64,000 bases of DNA from Methylobacterium haplocladii (GTDB taxonomy: Bacteria; Pseudomonadota; Alphaproteobacteria; Rhizobiales; Beijerinckiaceae). The stretch spans positions 1 to 64,000 of the forward strand of contig NZ_BJZT01000008.1 of assembly GCF_007992175.1 (NCBI RefSeq), in the 5' to 3' direction. The position numbers were made by a program, and so were the translations under genes. Below are positions 39,495-49,703 of this stretch, piece after piece (position 1 is the first letter of the stretch; the number at the start of each line of letters is the position of its first letter). The notes beneath the pieces were generated by a model. The model worked only from the letters and a program-made list of their open reading frames with translations, was not told the origin of the DNA and ran no database searches.

Positions 39495-39655
39495 AACCCT
39501 CTCTGCAGGGGAGGGCAGCCCTCTTTGGGCATGACGCGCCCCTCTTCCCGATCTGCTTCGCGGGCCAGCCTCGCCCTCCCAGGTCGGGCTTGCCCGACTC
39601 GGGCTCTCAAAGCGCAGATCTTGGGCAAGCCCAAAATCTGGCGGGGGAGAGGGTT
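39495..39655. repeat. Composite palindromic intergenic repeat
   Basis: A 161-base intergenic element bounded by 9-base inverted ends AACCCTCTC and GAGAGGGTT. Inside are two tight hairpins: GTCGGGC-TT-GCCCGAC at 39583-39598, and CAGAT..TTGGGC-AA-GCCCAA..ATCTG at 39615-39640. The element fills the gap between two minus-strand genes just downstream of the 39668 gene, and may act as its terminator or be a mobile repeat. Confidence 0.6.
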
Positions 39656-39667
39656 ATCGCAGATCTC

Positions 39668-40051
39668 TCACACGAACTGGCTGACACCCGGGATCGCACC
39701 GATGATGCGGCCCATGGTGTCCTCGCCGGCCTGCTCACGGCCGTAGGCGAACAGCTCCTGGCCGAGAGGCTGCATCTGGCTCATCGAGACGCCGGACGAC
39801 ATCAGCTTCTGGCCGAGCGCCATGACGCCGCCACCCATGCCGCCGAGCATGCCCAGCAGGCCGCCGCCGCCCTCTTCGGCGTTCGACTCGGCGATGGCCG
39901 CGTCGGCACCCGGCAGCTTGGCGAGCAGTTGCGCCACGTCCTCGGGCGGACCCTCCTTCTGCAGGAAGGCGAGGATGTGCCCGATCGCCGCTTTCGCAGT
40001 CTCGGCGTCGACGCCCGTGCGGGCCGTGATGCGGGCAATCAGTTCGTCCAT
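39668..40051 (-). CDS. DUF2267-like hypothetical protein
   Basis: A 127-residue protein. The N-terminal part (ELIARITARTGVDAETAKAA, HILAFLQKEGPPEDVAQLL) resembles DUF2267/DUF2780 helical proteins. A glycine-rich middle with a stretch of Gly, Leu and Met follows, then a C-terminal segment. It has no signal peptide or catalytic motif. The domain call is tentative. It is divergent from the HerA-like gene. Confidence 0.6.
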   Translation of the reverse strand: MDELIARITARTGVDAETAKAAIGHILAFLQKEGPPEDVAQLLAKLPGADAAIAESNAEEGGGGLLGMLGGMGGGVMALGQKLMSSGVSMSQMQPLGQELFAYGREQAGEDTMGRIIGAIPGVSQFV

Positions 40052-40196
40052 GGGGGGCCTCTCCTCGTTTCGGCCCGTCCTTCCGACGGGCGAACGCTGA
40101 AATCAAGGCCACGCGGATCCGGCCTTGCCGCCAAGCCTGGAAAACGGCCGCGCTCCCGGAGTAGGGTGGAGCACGTTCTGAGAGGGAATGCACGGC

Positions 40197-41735
40197 ATGG
40201 CGGGCGACGGCACGATCCTGGTCGGCAAAAGCACGGGCAAGAGCTCGAAGCCGGAGGTGCTGGCGCTCAAGCTCGCCAATCGTCACGGCCTCATCGCGGG
40301 GGCGACCGGCACCGGCAAGACCGTGACGCTTCAGGTGCTCGCCGAAGGCTTCTCTAACGCCGGCGTCCCGGTCTTCGCCGCCGACATCAAGGGCGACCTC
40401 TCCGGGCTCGCCGCGGCGGGCGAGGCGAAGCCCGCCTTCGTCAAGCGCGCCGAGGAACTCGGGATCACCTACGAGCCCGACCGTTTCCCCGTGACCTTCT
40501 GGGACCTGTTCGGCGACCAGGGCCATCCGATCCGCTGCACCGTCACCGAGATGGGGCCGCTGCTGCTCGGGCGCCTCCTCGAACTCAACGACACCCAGGA
40601 GGGCGTGCTCAACATCGCCTTCCGGGTCGCCGACGAAAACCAGTGGCCGGTGATCGACCTGAAGGATCTGCGCTCGCTGCTGACGTTCCTGTCCGAGAAT
40701 TCGAAGGACCTCGGCGCCAAATACGGAAACGTGTCCGCCGCTTCGATCGGCGCGATCCAACGGGCGCTGCTGGTGCTGGAGAACCAGGGCGCGGACAAGT
40801 TTCTGGGCGAGCCGGCGCTCGACCTGCACGACTTCATGCGCACCGATCGCGACGGGCGGGGCGTGATCAACATCCTCGCCGCCGACAAGCTGATGCAGCG
40901 GCCGCGCCTCTATGCCTCTTTCCTGCTCTGGATGCTCTCCGAGCTCTTCGAGCAGCTCCCTGAGGTCGGAGACCTCGACAAGCCGAAGCTCGTGTTCTTC
41001 TTCGATGAGGCGCACCTGCTTTTCAGCGATGCACCGAAGCCGCTGCTCGATGCCGTCGAGCAGGTGGTGCGCCTGATCCGTTCGAAGGGCGTCGGCGTCT
41101 ATTTCGTGACGCAGAACCCCCTCGACGTGCCGGAGACTGTGCTCGGCCAACTCGGCAACCGGGTGCAGCATGCGCTCCGCGCCTTCACCCCGCGTGACCA
41201 GCGCGCCGTGCGTGCCGCCGCCGAGACCTTCCGGCAGAACCCGGATTTCGACGTGTCGAAGGCGATCACCGAGCTCGCCGTCGGCGAGGCGCTGGTTTCG
41301 TTCCTCGAAGCCAAGGGTACGCCTTCGATGGTGGAGCGGGCGCTGATCGCGCCGCCGCAAGCCCGCGTCGGGCCGCTCACCCCGACGGAGCGGGCCGAGC
41401 TGATCGGCAAGAGCACCATGAAGGGGAAGTACGACGAGGCCGTCGACGCCGAGAGCGCCTACGAAATCCTTGCGAAGCGCAAGAACCTCGACGGCGAGAC
41501 GGCGGAGGCTGCCCAAGGGTCGGAGGGCGGCCTCGGGGGGCTGCTCTCCAGCCTCGGCGGACTGTTCGGAGGCGGCGCGTCGGCGAAGGACGCGGGTAAG
41601 GGGAGAGGTCGCGCAAAGCCCAGCCTCACCGAGCAGGTCATCTCCAACGCCGCTCGCTCGATGGCCCGCACCGTCGGCACCCAGGTCGGGAACGCGATTC
41701 TCCGCAATGTGCTGGGCGGCCTGACGAAACGGTAG
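40197..41735 (+). CDS. HerA-like ATPase (DUF853)
   Basis: A 512-residue P-loop ATPase of the DUF853 group. Walker A GATGTGKT is at residues 35-42 and Walker B with LVFFFDEAHLLF is near 265. The C-terminal part has a Gly-rich tract (GGLGGLLSSLGGLFGGGAS) and a basic end. Relatives are distantly HerA/FtsK-like and of uncertain duty, possibly DNA pumping or repair. The ATG at 40197 is preferred to 40188, since AGAGGGA is then spaced correctly. Confidence 0.85.
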   Translation: MAGDGTILVGKSTGKSSKPEVLALKLANRHGLIAGATGTGKTVTLQVLAEGFSNAGVPVFAADIKGDLSGLAAAGEAKPAFVKRAEELGITYEPDRFPVTFWDLFGDQGHPIRCTVTEMGPLLLGRLLELNDTQEGVLNIAFRVADENQWPVIDLKDLRSLLTFLSENSKDLGAKYGNVSAASIGAIQRALLVLENQGADKFLGEPALDLHDFMRTDRDGRGVINILAADKLMQRPRLYASFLLWMLSELFEQLPEVGDLDKPKLVFFFDEAHLLFSDAPKPLLDAVEQVVRLIRSKGVGVYFVTQNPLDVPETVLGQLGNRVQHALRAFTPRDQRAVRAAAETFRQNPDFDVSKAITELAVGEALVSFLEAKGTPSMVERALIAPPQARVGPLTPTERAELIGKSTMKGKYDEAVDAESAYEILAKRKNLDGETAEAAQGSEGGLGGLLSSLGGLFGGGASAKDAGKGRGRAKPSLTEQVISNAARSMARTVGTQVGNAILRNVLGGLTKR

Positions 41736-42035
41736 CGTCCGCGGAGTCGCGCGCCGGCGCGGTCGGTTTGACGCTCGATCGGCGCGAGCGCCGAGCCGAT
41801 GACGATCATCCTGATTGGTACGGCCAATCTACGAAAGGTCCCGCCATGATGTCTGGCCCGGACGCAAGAGGCGATGGGATGTCGGCCGTACATTTCGCAG
41901 AGTGGCTTAAAGATTTGTTGTCCGTGCCCTGACGAAGCCGGCGGCCGGGGTGCTGTGCGGCATTCGGCGAAGCTATTCTTTACCTGGAGTGGGTACTGAG
42001 CGGAGTGGATGAGACCGCGCTCAGGATCATGTCCG
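41736..42035. other. Intergenic region before pseudopilin genes
   Basis: Three hundred bases without a gene. The stretch around 41900-41990 is comparatively AT-rich and may contain the pseudopilin promoter. No hairpin, repeat or RNA gene stands out. Confidence 0.5.
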
Positions 42036-43253
42036 ATGTTTAAAAGGAATCAGTCGGGCAGCGTCGCGCTGCTGTTCGCACTGCTGCTGCCAGCCCTCAT
42101 GGTCGGCGTCGGCGGCGGTATCGAGGTATCCCGCGCTATCGACTACAAGCAGCGACTGACCTCCGCCGCCGACCTCACCTGCCGGCAGGCCGAGGTCTAT
42201 GTCGAGAGTCTGACCGGCACCGTCATGCCGGCGGACTACGCCGCCCAGGTGCAAACATACGCAACCAAGAACCGCGACGAACGCGCCTTGACCGCAACGG
42301 CACAACTCACGGCGACACCGACGGTGTCGAAGACGGTCCTGACGACGCCGCTGCTCAATTTGCGTCCGGGAAACATCCATGTCGTCGCCACCGGCGCGGT
42401 CGATCTCGTTTTCAAGAACTTCCTGAGCAAGAACAGCATGACCTTCACGGTCACGCGTGACTGTACTGTGACCGTCAACGCCTCCTCCGGACCGCCGACG
42501 CTGGTGATGTCCGAGTCATTCGAGAATTATAGCCTCAACGGCGGTTGGGGTGTGTTCGGAACGATGGCGCAGGCGACCTGCGCCAGTTCGATCTGCCAGG
42601 GCAAGAGCTGGGGCACCACGAACGCCGGCGTCGAAGTCGACCAATTGTCGGCGATCGAAACCGGGGACGGTGTGCAGTATGGCCAGAACTTCGCAGAGCT
42701 CGACAGTGACTGTAGCAACCGAATCGGATCGACGATCGCCAGTCAGACAGCGGCCTGTAGCAAGAGTGGACAAACGACGAACTCGTCGATCACCATGCCC
42801 TTGACCCTGCCGGCGGGCGTCTACGAAGTTCGCTACGTCTACAATGCGCGCAAGAACGTCGGGAGCTATCAATACCCGAACGATACTGTGCTCTGCTCGA
42901 ATCCGGCCGATACGGACGGCGTCACCCGGGACACCGATGTCTCCAAGAATGGCGCTGGAGTCAGCACTATCTCCCTCGACGGGCAAACCCGGCGCATCGA
43001 ATTGTGGGTCGAACCGAAGTCTAGCGGCTACAAATCCGACGATCAGAGTCTTACGGTGTCGACAAATGCAAATTATATGAAGTCTTACATGGCCGACGTT
43101 TGTATCTGGTCGAAGACCTGGACCGAACGCAGCTACAAGTTTACCGTGTCGACGCAGCAGGAATATCGGATTTCCTGGCGGGCGGCCGGTCTCGATGACA
43201 GTTTCGGCGGCCTGATCGACTACCTCCGCATATGCCAAAATTCTTGCCCGTGA
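42036..43253 (+). CDS. TadG-like pseudopilin with large C-terminal domain
   Basis: A 405-residue surface protein. The N-terminal TadE/G-like segment (GSVALLFALLLPALMVGVGG) is the membrane helix at residues 7-27, followed by SRAIDYKQRLTSAADL. From about residue 150 a Cys- and Ser/Thr-rich domain begins with LVMSESFENYSLNGGWGVFG. It includes TTNAGVEVDQLSAIETGDG and an ELDS motif, recalling carbohydrate-binding or jelly-roll modules. No standard TadG VWA domain is present. It is likely a minor pilin or adhesin tip, an inference from architecture. The ATG at 42036 is preferred to an earlier frame start. Confidence 0.7.
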   Translation: MFKRNQSGSVALLFALLLPALMVGVGGGIEVSRAIDYKQRLTSAADLTCRQAEVYVESLTGTVMPADYAAQVQTYATKNRDERALTATAQLTATPTVSKTVLTTPLLNLRPGNIHVVATGAVDLVFKNFLSKNSMTFTVTRDCTVTVNASSGPPTLVMSESFENYSLNGGWGVFGTMAQATCASSICQGKSWGTTNAGVEVDQLSAIETGDGVQYGQNFAELDSDCSNRIGSTIASQTAACSKSGQTTNSSITMPLTLPAGVYEVRYVYNARKNVGSYQYPNDTVLCSNPADTDGVTRDTDVSKNGAGVSTISLDGQTRRIELWVEPKSSGYKSDDQSLTVSTNANYMKSYMADVCIWSKTWTERSYKFTVSTQQEYRISWRAAGLDDSFGGLIDYLRICQNSCP

Positions 43254-43281
43254 TGTCGTAGACTCTTACTGCGCGGGAGGA

Positions 43282-43842
43282 TTGGCGATGCGAGCATATC
43301 TCAAGCGGTCTCTACCGACATGGCTGCTGATCCGGCCTGCCGCCGCGCGCAAACAGGATGCAGCAACGGCACGTCGGTATTCAGCTTGCTTCTCGCGGGC
43401 TCGAAGGGGCTTGGCCGACGAGACGGGCGCGTCCGCCGTCGAGTTCGCGCTGGTCGTGTTTCCGTTCCTGGCCTTGTGCCTCGGCATCCTGCAGTTCGTT
43501 TTTCTGCACTATACGCAGCAGACGCTCAGCGATGCACTGTACAGTAGCGCCTCGAACCCGGAGAGCGAGCTGACCCTCGGAAACAAGGCCGGCTACATTG
43601 CTAAGGTCTGCGCCAAGGTCGTCTTTCAGACGGATTGCCTGAGTTCGACGAACGGTATCAAGATCGAGTTGATGCGGCTCGACGATCTGCCGACGACGAC
43701 GACGGCTATAACTGGATCGACCTTCAGCTCTGGAGCCAGCGGCGACGTGCTGGTTCTGCGAGCTACGATGCCGACGCCGCAGATCGTTGCCTTCATACCG
43801 CAGCTGACGGCGAAGGACTCGGTAATCTTTCGCCGCCCATAG
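43282..43842 (+). CDS. TadE-family pseudopilin
   Basis: A 186-residue TadE-like protein with a long positive N terminus (about 45 residues) before the helix ASAVEFALVVFPFLALCLGI. The Glu of AVEFALV sits at the helix start as in TadE prepilins. The outer region has paired cysteines (VCAKVVFQTDCLSS). It follows the 42036 gene by 28 bases on the same strand. TadE proteins help build Flp pili for surface attachment. Confidence 0.75.
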   Translation: MAMRAYLKRSLPTWLLIRPAAARKQDAATARRYSACFSRARRGLADETGASAVEFALVVFPFLALCLGILQFVFLHYTQQTLSDALYSSASNPESELTLGNKAGYIAKVCAKVVFQTDCLSSTNGIKIELMRLDDLPTTTTAITGSTFSSGASGDVLVLRATMPTPQIVAFIPQLTAKDSVIFRRP

Positions 43843-43936
43843 ACATGTCGATATCGCCTTAAGACAAGTTTTCTAAGCTTCGGACCGACCGGACCCAGGC
43901 CGGGAGCGGCATCGAGACCTGCCAGGACTTCAGTTC

Positions 43937-44461
43937 ATGCGTCGACCTTTCCAGCGTTTTCGCAGTGCGCAGTCGGGCTTCGCATCCATCGAATTTGCGT
44001 TGATCAGCACCGTGCTGCTGCTGATGTTCGCTGGCGGCTTCGACCTAGTTTACATGGTGAGTGCCAAGCGCGACGCCGATCGTGCATCGACGCTGATCGC
44101 CCACGCGATGGCAACATGCGCAAGTTCGAGCTGCATGTCCGCACTGATCAACAGCTACTCGCCCCGCCAGGCGAATGCGCTTGTCCGTTACCCGAATGCA
44201 GCGATCAAGCTCTATATGATTCAGAACCAGAGCGGTACGATCAAACCCTGTTCGGGGACCGAGACGACATTGACGGATAGCAAGATCATAACTTCGGCCA
44301 AAAGCATATTGCGCGACGACGACGTCGGCTCGGCGGTTATGCTGACGACGACCTACACTTCGATTCTACCGAAGGCGCTCCTGGGCTACATCAGCGCAAC
44401 GGGGGCTAGCTATACTGGCCGCACCGTCGACGTGATGAGCAATATCGGCGCCGTTTGCTGA
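43937..44461 (+). CDS. TadE-family pseudopilin
   Basis: A 174-residue protein with the helix ASIEFALISTVLLLMFAGGF at residues 18-37, preceded by the typical basic start and the phrase QSGFA. The remainder is a small polar domain with a Cys pair (CASSSC) and Thr-rich patches. It is third in the pseudopilin run (95 bases after the previous gene). The main Tad secretion genes (tadA-C, cpaA) are not in the window. Confidence 0.72.
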   Translation: MRRPFQRFRSAQSGFASIEFALISTVLLLMFAGGFDLVYMVSAKRDADRASTLIAHAMATCASSSCMSALINSYSPRQANALVRYPNAAIKLYMIQNQSGTIKPCSGTETTLTDSKIITSAKSILRDDDVGSAVMLTTTYTSILPKALLGYISATGASYTGRTVDVMSNIGAVC

Positions 44462-44703
44462 GCAGGGCCTGTTTGGCCCCGCCCAGGCATAGGAGAGAAG
44501 TTGCAACCGCCTTCACCCGCATCGCCGCCGCTTCATTGACATCCGGCAGCCGAGCCACTATCCGGCCTCCAAGACGCGCGGCTTCCTCGACGAAGTCCGC
44601 GCGTTTCGCGTTCGCGCCCATCGGGCTGCGGATGACCTCAACAAGAAGACGGCCCATGCGCTTCGCAGCGCGGGAGGCCGGCTAGAGAACACGAGAGCCA
44701 ACG

Positions 44704-45105
44704 ATGTTCGCAGTCATCAAGACGGGCGGCAAGCAGTATCGCGTTGCCGCCAACGACGTCATCACCGTCGCCACGATCGAGGGCGAGGCCGGATCGGCCA
44801 TCAGCTTCGGCGAAGTCCTGCTGTTCACGGACGGCGATGCCGTCCAGGTCGGCGCTCCGCTGCTCGAAGGCGTGACGGTCTCCGGCGAGATCGTCGACCA
44901 CGGACGCGCCAAGAAGGTCATCGCCTTCAAGAAGCGCCGCCGCCAGAACTCGCGCCGCAAGCGGGGCCACCGCCAGCACTTCACCACCGTGCGGATCACC
45001 GAGATCGGTTTCGGCGGCAAGTCGACGAAGGCCGAGCCCCGCAAGGCCAAGGCGCAGCCTGCCGAGGGCGACGCCCCCGCGGTCGTTTCGCCCGCCGGCG
45101 CCTGA
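44704..45105 (+). CDS. rplU: Ribosomal protein L21
   Basis: Large-subunit protein bL21, 133 residues. MFAVIKTGGKQYRV is the family start, and the C-terminal RNA-binding patch KKRRRQNSRRKRGHRQ is present. A 30-residue Ala/Pro/Lys-rich extension beyond it is common in alphaproteobacteria. It is followed by rpmA after 46 bases. The 240 bases upstream contain no gene and probably hold the promoter. Confidence 0.98.
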   Translation: MFAVIKTGGKQYRVAANDVITVATIEGEAGSAISFGEVLLFTDGDAVQVGAPLLEGVTVSGEIVDHGRAKKVIAFKKRRRQNSRRKRGHRQHFTTVRITEIGFGGKSTKAEPRKAKAQPAEGDAPAVVSPAGA

Positions 45106-45151
45106 CCGCCCGTTCGCAGACGTCATCACTTACTGATCTTGGAGTAGCCCT

Positions 45152-45418
45152 ATGGCTCACAAAAAAGCAGGCGGCTCGTCCCGCAACGGTCGCGACTCGG
45201 CCGGTCAGCGCCTCGGCGTCAAGAAGTTCGGTTCTGAAGCCGTGATTCCGGGCAACATCATCGTGCGTCAGCGCGGCACCAAGTGGCATCCCGGCAACAA
45301 TGTCGGCATGGGCAAGGACCACACGCTGTTCGCTTTGACGGAAGGCCGTGTCGAGTTCCAGACGAAGCGTGGCCGCGCCTTCGTTGCAGTGGTACCGGTA
45401 CAAGTAGCAGCGGAGTAA
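45152..45418 (+). CDS. rpmA: Ribosomal protein L27
   Basis: bL27, 88 residues. It starts [16 protein letters not shown], whose tail reaches the peptidyl-transferase centre, and continues with GVKKFG and [16 protein letters not shown]. It has the canonical length. It is co-directional with rplU, with a hairpin 90 bases downstream. Confidence 0.98.
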   Translation: MAHKKAGGSSRNGRDSAGQRLGVKKFGSEAVIPGNIIVRQRGTKWHPGNNVGMGKDHTLFALTEGRVEFQTKRGRAFVAVVPVQVAAE

Positions 45419-45509
45419 CGGCGGACGACTCGTAGCGCGTCCCGCCGGTGTCCCACACCGAACCGGCGGACCGGCGCAGGACGCAGCAGGCGACAGCGCA
45501 GATCGGAAC

Positions 45510-45540
45510 GAAGGGGAGGATGGGATCCATCCTCCCCTTC
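45510..45540 (+). terminator. Hairpin after rpmA
   Basis: A perfect 14-base-pair stem GAAGGGGAGGATGG / CCATCCTCCCCTTC with a 3-base loop, about 90 bases after the rpmA stop. No U-run follows, so it could end or stabilise the ribosomal-protein transcript rather than be an intrinsic terminator of the classical kind. Confidence 0.65.
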
Positions 45541-45590
45541 GTCATTCCAGGGTGCGGCCTCCGCGCGAGGGCGCCCGAGGAGCGGACGCG

Positions 45591-46172
45591 ATGTTCCCTG
45601 ATCTCGCCCGAGACGACGTCTTTCGCATCGAGACCCGCAGGCTCTGGCTGCGCTGGCCGCAGGCCCGCGATGCTGCGGCAATCATACGGCTGGCCGGCGA
45701 GCGTACCGTGGCGGACATGACCGCGCGCATCCCGCACCCGATCGATCCGCTCGCTATCGACAGCTTCGTGATCGAGGCCCGGCGCTGCAATACGGAGGGG
45801 GAGGGGCTCGCCATGGCTCTCACGCTGCGCGCGGCACCGACCGCCCTGATCGGGATCGTCTCGATCGGCCCCCATCCGGCAGGCCCAGGCGCGCACCTCG
45901 GCTATTGGCTCGGCACGCCTCATTGGGGCGAAGGCTTGATGAGCGAGGCGGCGGCCACGATGGTGGGCGCCTATTTCGCTTATGCGGGCGGCGACGTGCT
46001 GAGCTCGGCATCGATGACCGCCAATATCCGGTCGCGTCGGGTGCTCGAGAAGTGCGGTTTCGTGCGGCAGGGCTCGGACCGGCAAGCGTTTCCCGCGCGG
46101 GGAGAGGAGCGCGAGGTCGATCTGTTTCGGCTCACGCGCGCCGAATGGTCGGCCGCACGGAGTGACGGGTGA
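45591..46172 (+). CDS. GNAT acetyltransferase (RimJ/RimL type)
   Basis: A 193-residue acetyltransferase with the RimJ/L layout: RLWLRWPQARDAAAI near the start, HLGYWLGTPHWGEGLMSEAA (acetyl-CoA region) and ANIRSRRVLEKCGFVRQG at the end. It lies in the rplU-rpmA-GNAT-obgE order usual for alphaproteobacteria. The target may be a ribosomal or other protein N terminus, but this is not shown. Confidence 0.88.
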   Translation: MFPDLARDDVFRIETRRLWLRWPQARDAAAIIRLAGERTVADMTARIPHPIDPLAIDSFVIEARRCNTEGEGLAMALTLRAAPTALIGIVSIGPHPAGPGAHLGYWLGTPHWGEGLMSEAAATMVGAYFAYAGGDVLSSASMTANIRSRRVLEKCGFVRQGSDRQAFPARGEEREVDLFRLTRAEWSAARSDG

Positions 46173-46176
46173 TCGG

Positions 46177-47731
<1,555 letters not shown>

Positions 47732-47742
47732 CGGCTCTCTCT

Positions 47743-47857
47743 TACCAGTGGCCGCTAAGGCTTACGCCCCTAAGGCAGTACGCCATGTGGGCGGCGGCGC
47801 GCCTTCGCAGTTGCAGCAGCCGGTCGCGCGAAGAGCCAGTGGTTGCGGCCACTGGTA
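47743..47857. repeat. Inverted-repeat-bounded intergenic element
   Basis: 115 bases bounded by a perfect 13-base inverted repeat, TACCAGTGGCCGC at 47743-47755 and GCGGCCACTGGTA at 47845-47857. Its right end also folds as CCAGTGG-TTGCGG-CCACTGG. It fills the gap between convergent obgE and the DUF1488 gene. It may be a repeat family member or a two-way terminator. Confidence 0.6.
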
Positions 47858-48169
47858 TCAAACCTTGTCCTTCGTCTGCAGATAGGTCCGGCTGGCTTCC
47901 GTCTTGAAACTCGCGTCCGCCAGGAAGATGTGGTCGCCCGCATTGTTGGTCGCGTCGTAAACTTGGCTCGCCGTTGCCTCGATCACGTCGCGCAGCGTCT
48001 CGAAATCCGCGAGCGGGTCCAGCCGGCTGCTGCCGAACTCCGCATGCATGACGGAGAGTGGAAGATTGACCGTGACCGGCCGGCCGTCGCTCGCCATGGT
48101 GAAGCGGATCGTCGTGATGTCGTCGGGCGGGATGTGCGAATTGCCGTCGAGATGTCTTTTCAGCGGCAT
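47858..48169 (-). CDS. DUF1488-like protein
   Basis: A 103-residue protein from the ATG at 48169 (the frame extends to 48247). The sequence has TTIRFTMASDGRPVTVNLPL, then a helix FETLRDVIEATASQVYDA and a final strand DHIFLADASF, the DUF1488 arrangement. DUF1488 proteins are small and of unknown role in rhizobia. The stop sits beside the inverted repeat. Confidence 0.6.
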   Translation of the reverse strand: MPLKRHLDGNSHIPPDDITTIRFTMASDGRPVTVNLPLSVMHAEFGSSRLDPLADFETLRDVIEATASQVYDATNNAGDHIFLADASFKTEASRTYLQTKDKV

Positions 48170-48387
48170 GTTCACATCCTCATAAAGCCGGCGTCCAAGC
48201 AGCTTGCCGGCATTTATCCGAAATAGTCGCGGCGACTTCGACAGCAATCGGGCGCGACACTGCAGCCGGCAGCCGCCGCGTCATTTCGATGCCATGACCA
48301 TGCGCCGCAACCATGGAACGCCTGCTCTGGCAAAGACTTCAATCGCCGCATCGGCTGCCGTCGCAGCCGACCTCGGAGCGATTTCGA

Positions 48388-48747
48388 ATGCGAATTTCCT
48401 ACCTTCTGCCGACCGTGCTCATGCTCGGCGCGACGACGGCGCCAGCCCTGGCCATTTCCTGCAAAGACGACATCACGACCATCGAACGGCGCCTCGACAG
48501 CAGCGGAGCCGCGAAGGTCACTGGGAAGGAGCCGGCTAACGGCGCGACATCTTCCAACTCATCCATGGCCCTCGACAAGGCTCCCGAGGGCAAGCCCTCC
48601 GATCCCGGCGCCAAGCCCACAGCTGGCGGCATAACCGAAGCGCGCAAGCTCCTCGACACGGCCAAGACGCAGGACAAGGCCGGTGATGAAAAAGCCTGCC
48701 AGGATACGATCACTCAGGTGAAGGAAAAAGCCGGGGCGCTGCCGTAG
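48388..48747 (+). CDS. Secreted hypothetical protein
   Basis: A 119-residue protein with signal peptide (residues 1-22, ALAISC). The mature part has two cysteines (SCKDD, EKACQD), a Ser/Pro/Lys-rich low-complexity middle (about residues 45-80) and a helix at the C terminus (TQVKEKAGALP). GGAG lies nine bases before the ATG at 48388. I recognise no family. Confidence 0.65.
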   Translation: MRISYLLPTVLMLGATTAPALAISCKDDITTIERRLDSSGAAKVTGKEPANGATSSNSSMALDKAPEGKPSDPGAKPTAGGITEARKLLDTAKTQDKAGDEKACQDTITQVKEKAGALP

Positions 48748-49172
48748 GGGCTGCTTTCGACGCATCCAGCCAAAGCGGTCGCGCGGCGCTCATTGTTCGT
48801 TGTCAGTCGGGGGACGGGCGGTGCCCACCACGACCGCGACCGTGTCGGTTGGTCGGATCCGGCAACGTGGCTGCTCTCCTCCTTCTCGTTGGGAGGAGTC
48901 GAGGGTGGGGTCGGTTCGGGATTGGGCCTGTTGGTCCCGCAGAGACTATCCCCACCGTCTGACTCGCTTTCGCAAGGCTAAGAGTGCAGCGAAGCCGGTA
49001 GCTCGTCATTAGATCGGCTAGGTGTAAATGGGTAAGCCCTTGCCCGGTTGTTCAGGACAGCACGTGGCGATGCTGTCGGCACCGCCGCCGCCTTGAGTTG
49101 TCAAGGACCAGCGGGCGTTCGGTTCAAATCCGACGCCGAAGTTCGACCCATCCAAGCCTCCAGAACCAAGCT
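48748..49172. other. Intergenic region with hairpins
   Basis: 425 bases without a gene. The part 48873-48955 has two nested palindromes, CTCCTCC/GGGAGGAG and GGTGGGG/CCCCACC, and resembles a genomic repeat. Near 49110 a GGTTCAAATCC stretch looks like a tRNA T-arm but has no surrounding cloverleaf. No coding frame is supported. Confidence 0.5.
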
Positions 49173-49424
49173 TCAAGCTAGCCTTCGTGGGACGGCGGCC
49201 GACTCGGCAATGCTGAAGTCGATCCGGTATAACACGAGGCTGGTGGCGTCCGTCACCTCGAGCCGCCACTCGTTGCCCAGGCTCGTTCGACGGCCTTCGT
49301 CCTTCATGAGCTCCCCGGCAACCGTCAGCGCCATAGCGCGCGCGGCCTCATGATCGGCTAATTCGGTCCCGTCGTGATCACGTGCCGTAATCCCGTCATA
49401 TACGTGGAAATGGAAACGAGGCAT
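49173..49424 (-). CDS. DUF6894-like small protein
   Basis: An 83-residue protein from the ATG at 49424. The start MPRFHFHVYDGITARDHDG and the sequence ELADHEAARAMALTVAGELM fit the small rhizobial DUF6894 family, which folds as a beta-alpha-beta unit of unknown role. It ends with a short basic tail. Frame positions before 49424 are not conserved in style. Confidence 0.65.
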   Translation of the reverse strand: MPRFHFHVYDGITARDHDGTELADHEAARAMALTVAGELMKDEGRRTSLGNEWRLEVTDATSLVLYRIDFSIAESAAVPRRLA

Positions 49425-49640
49425 TCGCCGCTCGGATTTCGATGGGCGAGAGCCAAAGGCCTCAGCCGCCGACGCCCCCAACTTACCGGCCGGCGATGTG
49501 CATCAATCAGGTCGCGGAGCGGCGGTTCCTGTGTGCTTCTCGACAAAGCGTCGCGCGCATCCGTCGTCGCCTCTTTAGGCCGTTCGAGACGACACGGGAG
49601 ACGCGACTCACGAGCGCTGGTCCGGCTCATGCTGACCGGC

Positions 49641-49673
49641 AAAAACAAAAAAACCCCGGCATCGCTGCCGGGG
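49641..49673 (-). terminator. Rho-independent terminator of the Bax-inhibitor gene
   Basis: On the minus strand CCCCGGC pairs with GCCGGGG around a six-base loop, followed by TTTTTTTGTTTTT. It lies 31 bases past the stop of the 49704 gene. This is the clearest intrinsic terminator in the window. Confidence 0.93.
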
Positions 49674-49703
49674 CTGTGGTTCGTTCCGGATCGCTTCGCC
49701 GGA

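Noticed and set aside
44455-44685. 76-residue ORF before rplU
   Set aside because: Arg-rich composition typical of a shadow frame; sits in the probable rplU leader.
49090-49160. tRNA-like T-arm (GGTTCAAATCC)
   Set aside because: No acceptor stem or D arm can be folded around it; T stem pairs only four of five.
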